Positions 1-8,000 of a DNA stretch of 32,768 bases are shown here, piece by piece (the first letter of the stretch is position 1; each line of letters starts with the position of its first letter). The DNA lies in IMG/VR virus record IMGVR_UViG_3300042894_004759, positions 1-32,768 of that record. One strand, 5' to 3'. The stretch comes from a virus. A program made the translations under genes and the position numbers. The notes beneath the pieces are model-generated. The model did not search any database. It worked only from the letters and a program-made list of their open reading frames with translations, and was not told the DNA's origin.

Positions 1-2
1 AT

Positions 3-158
3 TCCAAGTCATCCCTTTCTTACTTGGAAGCCTACCATCAGTTCATCAACAACGTACTAATAGATTCCAGTTATTATAATAATTGGATATCAGTGAGAGT
101 AACAAGAAAACATCTAAACAAATATAAAATAATGCTTGACGAATCTGATTCCATATAG
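3..158 (+). CDS. C-terminal end of an unknown protein (partial)
   Basis: This frame is open from the window edge to a TAG and gives 51 residues without a start. The visible part is hydrophilic and rich in Tyr, Asn and Ser, with no motif I recognise. Its codons (CTT, GAC, AAC, TCC) are less T/A-ending than those of the fibre genes, and the next small gene shares this bias. A strong sigma70-type promoter overlaps its last codons, which is normal for compact phage gene ends. The frame could be open by chance in this short stretch, so coding status is uncertain. The function is unknown. Confidence 0.4.
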   Translation, partial: SKSSLSYLEAYHQFINNVLIDSSYYNNWISVRVTRKHLNKYKIMLDESDSI

Positions 159-164
159 TATAAT
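136..164 (+). promoter_or_regulatory. Sigma70-type early promoter (TTGACG-N17-TATAAT)
   Basis: A -35 box TTGACG (136-141) and a perfect -10 box TATAAT (159-164) are separated by exactly 17 bases. The start point would lie near 171, about 25 bases before the ATG of the 52-residue membrane protein. Host-sigma promoters of this quality are typical of early genes in T4-like phages. This supports the tiny downstream frame as a real, early-expressed gene. Confidence 0.65.
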
Positions 165-195
165 AAAGTAAATCTAAACTCTATCGAAACTCTAT

Positions 196-354
196 ATGGA
201 ACTAATTCTACTCCTGATTGTTATTATTCTACTAATCCAATCTAATAATAATGCTCTTTCTCTTCTTGCCTCTATTGTTATTCTCGGTGTCGCTGCCTAT
301 GCAATAATCTGGGTCGCTGCTCTTGTCTTTGTTGTTGCTCTAATCGGAAACTAA
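196..354 (+). CDS. 52-residue hydrophobic membrane microprotein, unknown function
   Basis: The frame starts at ATG 196, ends in TAA, and encodes 52 residues. They form two hydrophobic segments: roughly residues 2-15, rich in Leu and Ile, and roughly 22-49, rich in Val, Ala and Ile. A short polar SNNN stretch near residues 17-20 separates them. This predicts a small helical-hairpin membrane protein with almost no soluble part. No clear Shine-Dalgarno is visible, so initiation may be weak or leader-dependent. It sits about 25 bases downstream of the expected start of a strong sigma70-type promoter, so early expression is likely. Many T4-like phages carry tiny early membrane proteins that act on the host envelope or on superinfection, but nothing in this sequence assigns such a role. 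GC-ending codons (CTC, GTC, GCC) are commoner than in the fibre genes. Confidence 0.55.
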   Translation: MELILLLIVIILLIQSNNNALSLLASIVILGVAAYAIIWVAALVFVVALIGN

Positions 355-624
355 TTCCTGTTGAGATATTGAGATATTGGTCTTTGATGCTGTGATGGGA
401 ATTTCCAAATTATGAGAATTACTAAGTAGTCTAAGACAAAAAAGACATCTCTAGACATCTTTAGACACCTTCAGTATCCATCAGTATCCCTCAGTAAACT
501 TCAGTATAATCACTAAAAACTCCCCTATTCCCTTCATCGAAGATTCTCGAAGATTCTCGAGAATTTCCAATACTTACTAAATCACTTTATTAAATTATTC
601 TATTGCGCTTTACTTCACGCGCCC

Positions 625-632
625 TATTTATA
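625..632 (-). promoter_or_regulatory. Possible T4-type late promoter element TATAAATA, minus strand
   Basis: The plus strand reads TATTTATA, so the minus strand carries an exact TATAAATA, the T4 late promoter octamer recognised by the phage late sigma factor. It would start transcription leftwards near 619, away from the fibre genes and antisense to the small early gene. No good gene lies in the first 250 bases downstream, so its target may be outside the window, or the match may be chance in AT-rich DNA. Confidence 0.35.
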
Positions 633-633
633 T

Positions 634-723
634 TCGCTCTATAATAGGGCGAGATACGCCAAATACATATAGATCGCTCTATAATAGAGCGAGTATTCCC
701 AAGTTCGCTCTATAATAGGGCGA
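634..723. repeat. Three near-identical 19-base hairpin units
   Basis: The units lie at 634-652, 674-692 and 705-723. The middle one, TCGCTCTATAATAGAGCGA, is a perfect palindrome around one central base. The outer two carry AGGGCGA on the right arm, which as RNA still pairs through a G-U. Each can fold into an eight-base-pair stem with a three-base loop. The last unit ends three bases before the stop codon of the minus-strand gene at 726. They could be 3' RNA-stabilising or terminating hairpins or operator sites. No U-tract follows, so a classical rho-independent terminator is not supported. Confidence 0.7.
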
Positions 724-725
724 TG

Positions 726-1214
726 TTATTGTTGATTCAATTTATAGACAAAACTTCTAGAGATAGTTTCACCATTAGCTTTAGTAACTTTATTTGTTAG
801 ATGAAAATCCACAAGAGTATTTGGAATTTGAGAAACAAAGACAGTTGCTTTATAGTCATTAAAGGTACTGGTAGCAATATTAATAGCATTATTACTAGCC
901 ACCCAATTTGAGGCTGTCAATATTTCATCAGGAAGCAGCCACAGATTCCATGGAATGGCAGCAAAGATAGCAGTACCCCAAGTAACTTCTTCTTGATTCC
1001 AAGTTGGTTGAGTAGAGCCAGAAGTTCCATTGGTAGTACATTGATAGTAGTAGCCATTATCCGTAGATGGACGACAGATATCACCTTGGCGATAGATGGT
1101 TAGCGGAGAGAACAGAGGGGCACCCCAATACACAGAGATTTTAGTATTATCATCTGGATCAATATAGCCAGTTATTTTCAGCGGACCTTTAGTAGTAGGA
1201 GAATAGATTTGCAT
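726..1214 (-). CDS. Virion protein with CBM-like motif and C-terminal phage Ig-like domain
   Basis: This 162-residue protein has two recognisable parts. Residues about 40-80 show the pattern Y..GD..RP...NGYYYQCTTNGTSGS..PTW......TWG. That pattern is common in phage tail and baseplate proteins and resembles family 5/12 carbohydrate-binding modules. Residues about 97-160 end in a TxxNxVTxANGExxSRSFVYKL pattern, matching the small Ig-like domains appended to many phage structural proteins. A surface or adsorption role on the virion is inferred. It is translated from the same minus-strand transcript as the large repeat protein, ten bases after that protein's stop, with AAAGG as ribosome site overlapping the upstream stop. 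Three hairpin units follow the stop codon. No signal peptide or membrane segment is visible. The family-level call is fairly sure; the exact place in the particle is unknown. Confidence 0.7.
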   Translation of the reverse strand: MQIYSPTTKGPLKITGYIDPDDNTKISVYWGAPLFSPLTIYRQGDICRPSTDNGYYYQCTTNGTSGSTQPTWNQEEVTWGTAIFAAIPWNLWLLPDEILTASNWVASNNAINIATSTFNDYKATVFVSQIPNTLVDFHLTNKVTKANGETISRSFVYKLNQQ

Positions 1215-1224
1215 TTTATTACCT

Positions 1225-4200
1225 TTATAATAATTTAATTTGTATAATAGTATCTTTAGTTTGAGTTTTAATCAGAATATTTTGCTGCATATTTTTTTCT
1301 ATACAAACTACTTGTTGATTTACATGCACTAGATTATTATTATCATTATTAACCACTAGTATTTTTAATTCATTACCATAATCTTTTCTAGCCAGAAGAT
1401 CAGCAAGAAGAACAGAGCAAGAATTATTAGAGGATATATGCGCATTAAGAACAACCGCAGTAGTAAGATTTTGGGTAGATATTACATTTACAGCAAGATG
1501 TTTAGATAATTTAATCCCAGTAGAGATATCACCCTGAGCAGATACATCAGCGATTAGCGTATCAGATAGAAGAACAATACCTGTATTTAATTGCGCAAGA
1601 TTTGCAACAATACAAGAGTCTTCAGCCCCAAGATATATTTCAGTTGTTAATTCAGCCGAGGCAAGCGATTCAGCTGCAACATTAGCCTCTATAGTAATGC
1701 TAGTCGTAATAACCGGAACATAGAGAATAGCAGCATTTACAATAAGCGTCTCAGATTCTAGTACAATTTCCGGTAATATCAGATTTGCATTTACATTAAC
1801 AGAGCTTAGAGCTGCGATATCTAAATATATTTCAGTTATTAATTCAGGAGAAGATATACTAACATTGGAGATTATATTTACATCAAGCGGAATTTCAGTT
1901 AATAGATTTGAATTAGCCTGAACATCAATTACTACTGTATCAGATAGAAGAACAATACCTGTGTTTAATTGAGCAGCATTAGATACAACACAAGAATCAA
2001 TTGATTCAAGTTTAATATCGGTAACCAATGTACTAGCATTAGCCGATGCAATAATATCTAGATTTGCATTAAGTGGTATTTGTGTTGTTAAGTCAGCAGA
2101 GATAGATGTTATATCAACTACTGAGCCAAGAAGAACAACACCTGTATTTAATTGAGCTGCATTAGATACAACACAAGAATCAATTGAGGCTAATTGGATA
2201 TTGGTAACCAATGTACTAGCATTGGCCGATGCAATATTATCTAGATTTGCATTAAGTGGTATTTGTGTTGTTAAGTTAGCATCAATTTCAGAAACATTGG
2301 TTATCGAACCAAGAAGAACAACACCTGTATTTAATTGAGCTGCATTAGATACAATACAAGAATCAATTGAGGCTAATTGGATATTGGTAAGTAGATTAGC
2401 CGTTGCACTTGTTACATCGGAAATAGATGCACCTAATGCAACATTAGTAACTAATTCAGCAGGATTAATGGTTACTTGAGAAGTTACCGAACCAAGAAGA
2501 ACAACACCTGTATTTAATTGAGCTGCATTTGATACAACACAAGAATCAATTGATTCAAGTTTAATATTGGTAAGTAGATTAGAAGTTGCAGAGGAAATGC
2601 TTACTACATTACTTGTTGTGGTAATAGATGTTACTAATCTAACAGGATTAACTGTTACTTGAGAAGTTACTGAACCAAGAAGAACAACACCTGTATTTAA
2701 TTGAGCTGCATTTGATACAACACAAGAATCAATTGATGCTAATTTAATTGCAGTTGATAATCCTGCAGTTGCCACCGAAGAATTTGTTATCTCACCGGCA
2801 AGCGTTATATTATTTGTAAGATTAGCCGTTACTACTGAAGAAACTTTTAAATTTCCACGTACTATTGACTGTACACTTAATTCTGCTTGATTAGAAACAA
2901 CACATTGATCAATAGATGCTAATCTAATACGAGTTCTTAGTGCAGCAGAGCCAGTTGTATTAGCAATACTTGCAGCATTGAATAATACTCTAGTAAATAA
3001 ATTACCCGATGCTGTTGATCTTGAGTATACAGTTACTGGTACTATTCTTCCTTGTGATATTGTACCATCAATACTTACTTGTAAATTTGCAGCAAGTTGT
3101 ATTTGTGTAATTAAATTTGGAGAAGATATACCAACTTCAGTAAATATAGAGCTATTTGCTAGAATACTAGTTGTAATATCTGATATGGTATTAGCAATTG
3201 TATTAGCAGAACCTCTAACAAGAATGCTGGTTGTTAATCCAGAAGTTGTATTGGCAACTGTATTAGCAGAACCGATCGCAAGAATACTGGTAGTTAAACC
3301 AGAAGCTGTATTGGCAACTGTATTAGCAGAACCGATCGCAAGAATACTTGTTTGAATGGTAGTTGCATTAGCAGAAACTACATCTTCTATAGATCCAAGA
3401 AGAACAATTCCGGTATTTAAATATGCTGCATTAGATACAATACAAGTATCAATAGCCGCTAATTCAATGCTAGTTGTAATATCTGATATGGTATTAGCAA
3501 TTGTATTAGCAGAACCAATCGCTAGAATACTAGTTGTTAATCCAGAAGTTGTATTGGCAACTGTATTAGCAGAACCTCTAGCGAGAATATTTGTAGATAA
3601 ACCAGAAACTGTATTAGCAACTGTATTAGCAGAACCTCTAGCGAGAATACTTGTCTGAATGGTAGTTGCGTTAGCAGAAACAATATCCGTTATCCCTGCG
3701 GCAACAGTAATACTTGTTGTTAATCCAGATACAGTATTAGCAATAGTGTTAGCAGAAACAACAGGAGTAATACTTGTTGTTAAACCAGAAGCTGTATTGG
3801 CAACTGTATTAGCAGAACCTCTGGTAAGAATACTTGTCGTTAGAGCAGAATTGGCTGACGCTATATCTAGGGCAGAACCAAGAAGAACAATTCCGGTATT
3901 TAGATATGCAGCATTAGATACAATACAAGTATCAATAGCCGCTAATTCAATACTTGTTTGAATAGTAGTTGCATTAGCAGAAGCAATATCTGTTATCTCT
4001 GCAGCAACAGTAATACTTGTTGTAATATTGGAATTAGCTGATACTATTACATCAGAAATAGTTCCTGCTATTTTAATACTTGTTGTTAGACCAGAAACTG
4101 TATTTGCAATAGTATTTGCTGATGCAGTTGGTCTAATACTAGTTGTGATATCTGATGCAGTATTAGCAGCTGTATTAGCCGAGCCAATTACAGTAATACT

Positions 4201-4920
4201 TGTTGTTATATCGGAGTTAGCTGTTACTACATCTAGAGCAGAACCAAGAAGAACAATTCCGGTATTTAAATATGCAGCATTAGATACAATACAAGTATCA
4301 ATGGAGTTTAACTCAATACTTGTTTGAATAGTAGTTGCAGCGGCAGAAGCAATATCTGTTATCTCTGCAGCAACAGTAATACTTGTTGTAATATCTGATA
4401 CTGTATTTGCAACTGTATTTACAGAAGCACTTGCAGCGATATTAGTTGTAATATTGGAATTAGCTGTTACTACATCTAGAGCAGAACCTAAGAGAACAAT
4501 TCCAGTATTTAATTGAGCTTGATTAGAAACAATACATGAATCTATTGCATTTAATTCAATAGAGGTATGTAGATCTGATATAGCTGTAGCTATATCGATT
4601 ATAGAACTATTAACTTTAATTTCTGTGGCTAATTGCGCTCCACTTGTTGCAAGCGCAGCTGCAGCTGCAGCCATAGTTATTTGGGTATTAATTGACGCTG
4701 TGCTCAATACAAGAATATCTGTAATAGATGCAGCTATTGTTATATTTGTTGATAGTGGCGCAGTAATATTAGTTACCACAGCAACCGAAGAATTTAAAGA
4801 AATTTGTGTTGTGAGACTAGCTGTCGATGAACTAAATGAGTTCAGCGAACAGTTAAAATTTTGTTCTCCTCCACCAGAAGAAGATATTGGGTTAGAACCA
4901 ATTGAATAAAATCCTAGCAT
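1225..4920 (-). CDS. 1231-residue protein of about 20-residue repeats, probable fibre or other virion solenoid
   Basis: After a short N-terminus (MLGFYSIGSNPIS, a start seen in phage structural proteins) and a Ser/Gly stretch, residues from about 30 to 1140 are repeats of close to 20 residues. Typical repeats read SANTVANTxSGLTTSI plus four variable positions. Hydrophobic positions recur regularly (LTTSI, VANT), which fits a beta-solenoid or trimeric beta-structured shaft. A distinct repeat, IDSCIVSNAAQLNTGIVLLG, recurs eleven times with a conserved Cys in each (once IDQC, once EDSC). The last 90 residues or so are non-repetitive, charged and Asn-rich, and may be a tip or folding domain. There is no signal peptide. 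The ribosome site is GAGAG just before the ATG, and an AATAAATA element lies 36 bases upstream. The role is inferred from repeat style and the downstream Ig/CBM-like gene. An antisense set of open frames is a by-product of the repeats. Confidence 0.7.
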   Translation of the reverse strand: MLGFYSIGSNPISSSGGGEQNFNCSLNSFSSSTASLTTQISLNSSVAVVTNITAPLSTNITIAASITDILVLSTASINTQITMAAAAAALATSGAQLATEIKVNSSIIDIATAISDLHTSIELNAIDSCIVSNQAQLNTGIVLLGSALDVVTANSNITTNIAASASVNTVANTVSDITTSITVAAEITDIASAAATTIQTSIELNSIDTCIVSNAAYLNTGIVLLGSALDVVTANSDITTSITVIGSANTAANTASDITTSIRPTASANTIANTVSGLTTSIKIAGTISDVIVSANSNITTSITVAAEITDIASANATTIQTSIELAAIDTCIVSNAAYLNTGIVLLGSALDIASANSALTTSILTRGSANTVANTASGLTTSITPVVSANTIANTVSGLTTSITVAAGITDIVSANATTIQTSILARGSANTVANTVSGLSTNILARGSANTVANTTSGLTTSILAIGSANTIANTISDITTSIELAAIDTCIVSNAAYLNTGIVLLGSIEDVVSANATTIQTSILAIGSANTVANTASGLTTSILAIGSANTVANTTSGLTTSILVRGSANTIANTISDITTSILANSSIFTEVGISSPNLITQIQLAANLQVSIDGTISQGRIVPVTVYSRSTASGNLFTRVLFNAASIANTTGSAALRTRIRLASIDQCVVSNQAELSVQSIVRGNLKVSSVVTANLTNNITLAGEITNSSVATAGLSTAIKLASIDSCVVSNAAQLNTGVVLLGSVTSQVTVNPVRLVTSITTTSNVVSISSATSNLLTNIKLESIDSCVVSNAAQLNTGVVLLGSVTSQVTINPAELVTNVALGASISDVTSATANLLTNIQLASIDSCIVSNAAQLNTGVVLLGSITNVSEIDANLTTQIPLNANLDNIASANASTLVTNIQLASIDSCVVSNAAQLNTGVVLLGSVVDITSISADLTTQIPLNANLDIIASANASTLVTDIKLESIDSCVVSNAAQLNTGIVLLSDTVVIDVQANSNLLTEIPLDVNIISNVSISSPELITEIYLDIAALSSVNVNANLILPEIVLESETLIVNAAILYVPVITTSITIEANVAAESLASAELTTEIYLGAEDSCIVANLAQLNTGIVLLSDTLIADVSAQGDISTGIKLSKHLAVNVISTQNLTTAVVLNAHISSNNSCSVLLADLLARKDYGNELKILVVNNDNNNLVHVNQQVVCIEKNMQQNILIKTQTKDTIIQIKLL
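1400..4850 (-). repeat. Tandem repeats of about 60 bases encoding the 20-residue units
   Basis: The coding repeats are visible in the DNA itself. Blocks containing gtattagcagaacc (or close forms) recur every 60 bases between about 3180 and 3840, several of them near-identical. The block with acaacacctgtatttaattgagctgc recurs through about 1970-2720. Such near-identity favours slippage and unequal recombination, so repeat number may vary between relatives, and short-read assembly may have collapsed copies. Confidence 0.75.
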
Positions 4921-4955
4921 ACTCTCTCTATTAAATTCTTAGATTAATAATCAAG

Positions 4956-4963
4956 TATTTATT
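4956..4963 (-). promoter_or_regulatory. Candidate late promoter element AATAAATA for the repeat-protein operon
   Basis: The plus strand reads TATTTATT, so the minus strand has AATAAATA 36 bases upstream of the ATG at 4920. It differs from the T4 late octamer TATAAATA only at the first base. A matching element on the other strand sits 7 bases away, in the gap between two divergent structural genes. Confidence 0.4.
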
Positions 4964-4969
4964 AAATAT

Positions 4970-4977
4970 AATAAATA
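4970..4977 (+). promoter_or_regulatory. Candidate late promoter element AATAAATA for the fibre block
   Basis: AATAAATA lies about 32 bases before an ATG with a strong ribosome site (5009) and 64 bases before the chosen start of the long fibre gene. The same octamer occurs at a similar distance before the gene at 19992, which supports a shared late-type element in this phage. Confidence 0.45.
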
Positions 4978-4998
4978 GTTTATATTTAGATTTACTAC

Positions 4999-5056
4999 AG
5001 GAAATAACATGGATTTTTCGCTTATTGATGGGAGTATTGCATGTCTTTACAGTTAA
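4999..5056 (+). promoter_or_regulatory. Strong ribosome site with a 15-codon leader frame overlapping the fibre start
   Basis: AGGAAATAAC (4999-5008) is the ribosome-site style seen before other genes here (for example 19992, 23387 and 24064). It precedes ATG 5009, which opens a 15-codon frame, MDFSLIDGSIACLYS, ending in TAA at 5054-5056. That is 16 bases inside the fibre gene, in another frame. A second ribosome site, GGAG at 5031-5034, serves the real fibre start at 5041. It may be a translated leader coupling to the fibre gene, or a relic of an earlier start. Confidence 0.35.
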
Positions 5057-8000
5057 ACGACAGAGTAAAAGAAACTTCCACCACAACAGGAACAGTTCCG
5101 ATCGTATTAAATGGTGCTTCAATTGGATACCAAAGTATTTCATCAGCTATTTCACCTGGAAATTCATTTCCATATGTTATTGAATTAACTGGTGGAGCTC
5201 AATGGGAAATTGGCATTGGAACATATGTAAGCGGAAATAATTCCATAATCAGAACTCAAGTTTTAAGTAGTTCTGATTCGGGTAATAAAGTTGATTTTTT
5301 ATCCGGATCTAAAAATGTATTTATAACTGTACCTGCTGCATATACTGCATTAACTGCTCGTGGATTATCACAATTCTCTGCAACAAGTAGTGCTGAATTA
5401 GCAAGTATAATTTCCGATGAAACTGGATCAGGTAAATTAGTATTTTCAAATAATGCGATTTTAGTTACTCCAGATATTGGTAGAGCTAATGGTACATCAT
5501 TAACATTATCTGGAGATTTATCGGTAACAGGAAACGTTTATCTATCTGGAAATGTTACAACATTAAGTTCAAATAACCTTTCTATCCATGATCCATTAAT
5601 TTATCTGGCACAAGAAAATCCTGCAAATCTTCAAGATATAGGCATTGTTGGGCATTTTACAAGCGATCATTATCAGCATACTGGATTAGTTAGGGATGCA
5701 ACAGATGGAGTTTGGAAATTCTTTTCTAATGTTGCTAGCGAACCAACAACTACAGTAGATTTTACTGGTGTAATATATGATACAATTCAAGTTGGATCGA
5801 TAAATACATCAAATGCCGTTTTTTCTACTGCAAATGGCTCTGCACCGTTTTCTGTTGTATCTAATACCTTAGTATCAAATCTTAATGCGGATCTCCTTGA
5901 CGGACAACATGGAACGTATTATACTGGATTAACTAGTTCTGCGTTTAATCAAGCCAATTCAGCATATACAACTGCTAATACTGGGGTTTCAATTGGCCAA
6001 GAAGCATTCTCTCAGGCTAATGCTGCATATACGCAAGCGAATACAGGAACAACGATAGGATTAAGTGCGCTTAGTCAAGCGAATTCAGCCTATACTGCCG
6101 CTAATGTTGGAATAGCAACTGGTCAGGCTGCATTTGGTCAAGCTAATGTTGGAATTACATTAGCTCAAACTGCATTCTCTCAGGCAAATGCTGCATATAA
6201 TCAAGCCAATGTTGGAATAATAATTGGTCAGGCTGCATTTGGTCAAGCCAATTCTGCATATAATCAAGCTAATGCTGCTTATGCTCAGGCAAATGTTGGA
6301 ATAGCAGTTGGCCAAGCTGCATTTGGTCAGGCTAATGTTGCATATAATCAAGCTAATACTGGAGTTACAATTGGCCAAGGAGCGTTCGGTCAGGCTAATG
6401 TTGCATATAATACTGCTAATACTGGAATTACAGTTGGTCAAGCAGCGTTTTCTCAGGCTAATGCTGCTTATAATACTGCCAATACTAAATTTTCTGCTAA
6501 CGGTGGAACTATTAGTGGATCGGTAACAATTACTAATGATTTAAATGTTTCTGGAAATGTATATTTAAGCGGTAATGTTACAACAGTAAGTTCAACGAAT
6601 TTAATTGTAAATGATCCAATACTTTATTTAGCAAATAATAATATTGGTAATACACAAGATATCGGTTTTGTTGGTCATTTTACAAATTCGTCATATCAAC
6701 ATACAGGTTTAGTTAGAAAAGCTAGTGATGGAATTTGGAGATTATTTTCCAATGTATCAACTGAACCAACTTCCACTGTTGATTTTACTAATGGCATTTA
6801 TGATACATTACAAATTGGTTCATTAATAGCATCGAATGCAAATTTCTCTATTACTGGAGCAGCGCCATTTACAGTAACTTCTAATACAGTAGTTGTAAAT
6901 CTTAATGCTGATTTACTTGATGGGCAGCATGGAACATATTATACTGGGTTAACTGGAGTTGCATTTGATCAAGCAAACTCTGCATATAATCAGGCTAATA
7001 CTGGAATTACCGTTGGCCAAACAGCCTTTACTCAGGCTAATGCTGCATATAATCAGGCTAATACCGGAATAACAATTGGTCAAGCAGGATTTGATCAGGC
7101 TAATTCTGGATTTAATCAGGCAAATGTTGGAATAACAATTAGTCAAACAGGATTTAATCAAGCCAATGCTGCATATAATCAGGCTAATACCGGAATAACA
7201 ATTGGTCAAGCAGGATTTGATCAGGCTAATTCTGGATTTAATCAAGCCAATGCTGCATATAGTCAAGCCAATACCGGAATAGTAACTGGTCAGGCTGCAT
7301 TTGGTCAGGCTAATTCTGCATATAATCAAGCTAATACCGGAATAACAATAGGTCAAGGAGCATTTGGTCAAGCTAATTCTGGATTCAATCAAGCAAATTT
7401 AGCCTATACTGCTGCTAATACGGGAATTTCTATTGCTCAAACTGCATTCTCTCAAGCAAATGCAGCTTATGCTCAGGCAAATACCGGAATTACAATTGCA
7501 CAAACTGCCTTTGGTCAAGCAAACTCTGGATTTAATCAAGCTAATGCAGCTTATGCTCAGGCAAATGTTGGAATAGCAATAGCTCAATCGGCATATAATC
7601 AAGCTAATTCTGAACCAATTGGAAAAAGTGCTTTTGACCAAGCCAATGCCGCATATACTGCAGCTAATACTGGAATTACAGTTGGTCAAGCAGCATATAC
7701 TCAAGCTAACGCTGCTTATAATACAGCCAATACAAAATTTTCTGCCAATGGTGGAACAATTTCCGGATCAGTTACGATTACAACTGATTTAAATGTTACG
7801 GGAAATGTTTATCTTGGTGGTAATGTTACCACATTAAGTTCAAATAATTTATCTATTAACGACCCGTTAATTTATCTAGCTCAAGATAATCCAGCTAACT
7901 TACAAGATATCGGTTTGGTTGGGAATTTTACATCTGACCGTTATCAGCATACTGGATTAGTTAGAGATGCTTCTGATAATATGTGGAAATTGTTTTCTAA

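Larger units (their letters stand above)
355..725. other. Repeat-rich intergenic region without a convincing gene
   Basis: I see no supported gene in these 371 bases. They hold a short direct repeat of gagatatt near 362-378, three copies of agacatct or agacacct at 443-468, several tcagta units at about 470-505, and a doubled cgaagattct at about 538-558. These are followed by three hairpin units at 634-723 (listed separately) and an exact minus-strand TATAAATA at 625-632. The region separates the small plus-strand early gene from the converging minus-strand structural genes. Confidence 0.6.

Noticed and set aside
351-458. Minus-strand 35-codon frame with a hydrophobic stretch (ATG at 458)
   Set aside because: It overlaps the end of the early membrane gene, sits in a repeat-rich stretch and has only a weak, poorly spaced ribosome site.
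640-716. TATAAT boxes in the three hairpin units as plus-strand promoters
   Set aside because: No -35 box lies at a workable distance in any of the three, and the boxes are part of the palindrome.
2978-4909. Long plus-strand open frames antisense to the repeat protein
   Set aside because: They have the same periodicity as the real gene, consist of Val/Leu/Ala runs typical of the reverse complement of the repeats, and lack ribosome sites.
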